This document shows, in pieces, positions 62,305 through 64,000 of a stretch of DNA of 64,000 bases (position 1 is the stretch's first letter; the number at the start of each line of letters is the position of its first letter). A model generated the notes under the pieces. That model ran no database searches. It was given only the letters and a program-made list of their open reading frames with translations, and was not told the DNA's origin. Origin of the DNA: Strigops habroptila (taxonomy: Eukaryota > Chordata > Aves > Psittaciformes > Psittacidae); NCBI RefSeq assembly GCF_004027225.2, contig NC_044277.2:103161725-103225724 (forward strand), written 5' to 3'. The position numbers and the translations under genes are program-made.

Positions 62305-64000
62305 TGCTGTGCGTACACAGACCTTTCTCCCTTTTCCCTGCAGAAACATATCAGACATTACAAAAATAATTTGTGGTATAAAAGAATTCTCACACAATGT
62401 AGAATTTTTGTTTGTATATGTAACTAAAATATATATATATTTTTCCAAAAGTAAAAAAGTCAAAATGTCCTTATTTTCCTCTATTATATAGTCTATATTA
62501 TTTACAATGTTACTAAACAATATTCTGTATGTAAAAAGTGATAATAGTTTGTGGGACACTTCCTGCTTAGCAACTTCTCAAGCGGAGTGTGGCTTGAAGA
62601 GGACTGCAACAACAGCACTGTCACAACATTATTGACCAACATCTTCCTCTGCAATATGAGTTTCTTCCATACCAAGTGAAAACCAGACCCTTCCCCTGAA
62701 AGGCAGGGCAAGTTCTGACAGTCTGCCCAGAAGTAGCACAAGAGGAATAAAATGCATGTTCTCTGGTTTCTGTGCTGTGATATTAAGGGGGATCAGGATT
62801 CCTCACTGGGAGGCCTGACCCTGCCAACCTGGAAATACACCCCAGCAACATTGCACCAAGTGGTTCCAAGGCTTATGCTGCTCCTACTGAAACCAGCAAC
62901 TTCAAGTGGGAACAGTAATGAGCCAGGAGACAAGTAAAATGCAGTACAGTTACTGGGGGGCCCTCATGGACCTTCTCTTTGAAACAAACATACACAAAGA
63001 TCTCGGCATTTCCATAGGTGTAACTTTATCCAGCACAGTATATTCTGTAAGAGAACTGCAGCTGAAGAATGAAGCACAATAAAAAATGGTTTTCTTTTGT
63101 CTTAAATAGAGAAAACTCTATGATCAGGACTAGCTAAAATCCTTCATCATAATCAGTAAGCCTGGTACTACTTAACTGATGGTTAGACTGGTTTATAGCC
63201 ATCTTTTATAACATGCATGTATATGAGACACATACAATTTCCAGCCTTGCTGCACTACTGCAATTTCATTAGAAAGTCACAGCTCTATCAGATCAAACCA
63301 AGCAATTTTAGTTTCTGTGGCATTTCCAGATTCCAAATGTGAACTCCATCTTTCTCCACCTAGGAATCCAACCCAGTCAGTGCAATAAATTCATAAAGGG
63401 AGTTACACCACAGAGATGGGGAATCTTGGCTCCTAAAATCAAGGAGAATTTTTACCCAGGATATTCAAGGTTCATATTCACCTAAGAACTGCCATAAGAG
63501 AGAGGAAGGTCAACAAAAAGTTCTGCAGCAAAGCTTTTAAACAGCTACATTCTCCAAGTCTGAATGGGAAGTGAAATTTAGTGCTTGGGAAGTAACTTAA
63601 GAGGTGTCATACCCATCAATATTCAAGGGAGTGTTAAGAGGGAAAGAGCCACAATTGCTTATTACAGCTACACCTATGGATGTGCCCATGCTGACTTGGA
63701 AAAAGACTCTGCAGTACTGAACAGAACCAAAATCATGTTGTCAGTGAGAGTTCAAATGCTAGATCAGTGGTGAGGAAACTACTTGCTTGACAGCTCAAGT
63801 GTTGAAAAAACAAGTTAATCAGAGAGTGTCTTCATGAATAAAATAAATTCCAGTTTGAAAGAACCGCTTTAGCAAAACTGGTACAAATTTGTAAATAAGC
63901 AAAAGTTCAGGATTTCCTTCTTTGCTGTGACAGCAAGACAGACACACACACCTACATATATTTAAAATTTGTAACTGAGTACACACGCAATTTGGGAATT

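Larger units (their letters stand above)
58290..64000 (-). other. Presumed long 3' UTR of ACVR2B (no coding exon seen)
   Basis: In human 3p22 ACVR2B lies directly upstream of EXOG on the same strand and has a very long 3' UTR. Here the 5.7 kb upstream of EXOG is AT-rich, has no CR1 or LTR copies, no recognisable exon, and ends at a well-formed minus-strand poly(A) site near 58.3 kb. All of this fits a terminal exon whose coding part lies past the right edge. No ACVR2B protein sequence is visible, so the assignment rests on synteny. Confidence 0.45.

Overview
This is nuclear DNA from a bird. The evidence is several copies of the avian LINE CR1, with typical 3' ends carrying ATTCTRTG-type octamers, and a solo LTR of a kind I recognise from many avian genomes. 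The one protein-coding gene I can identify has vertebrate-type GT-AG introns and reads as the mitochondrial nuclease EXOG. The species cannot be named from the sequence. A neoavian bird is my best guess, from the LTR type only.

Layout. (1) 1-34.3 kb is intergenic. No exon of any gene could be recognised on either strand. It holds CR1 fragments at 12.7, 18.6-18.9 and 30.6-31.3 kb, several simple repeats and scattered chance reading frames. (2) 34337-34907 is a solo LTR of an endogenous retrovirus, flanked by a perfect 5-bp target duplication. (3) 35.5-57.1 kb is EXOG on the minus strand: six coding exons (49 codons plus 1 nt; 150, 140, 77, 115 and 462 nt), all in phase, giving a 363-residue protein. 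The first exon lies in a CpG island (about 56.5-57.1 kb), and an AATAAA signal sits about 107 bases after the stop. Intron 5 (11 kb) carries a CR1 copy and an LTR fragment. (4) 57.26-57.49 kb is a CR1 3' end in plus orientation. (5) 58.3-64.0 kb is AT-rich and has no coding exon. From the known human order ACVR2B-EXOG (same strand), and from a good minus-strand poly(A) site at 58.31 kb, I infer that it is the long 3' UTR of ACVR2B, whose coding part would lie beyond the window.

Function. EXOG is a DNA/RNA non-specific (beta-beta-alpha metal) 5' exonuclease/endonuclease of the mitochondrial inner membrane, involved in mitochondrial DNA maintenance. The copy here looks intact: it has an N-terminal membrane anchor, the SRGH catalytic motif (His135), the metal-binding Asn166 and the C-terminal wing domain. 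No bacterial-style operon, CRISPR array or new multi-gene system is present. The best leads are an overlapping upstream reading frame with a strong Kozak context at the EXOG start, the missing SCN5A next to EXOG, long AT palindromes in the presumed ACVR2B 3' UTR, and candidate very old MIR-like SINE remnants.
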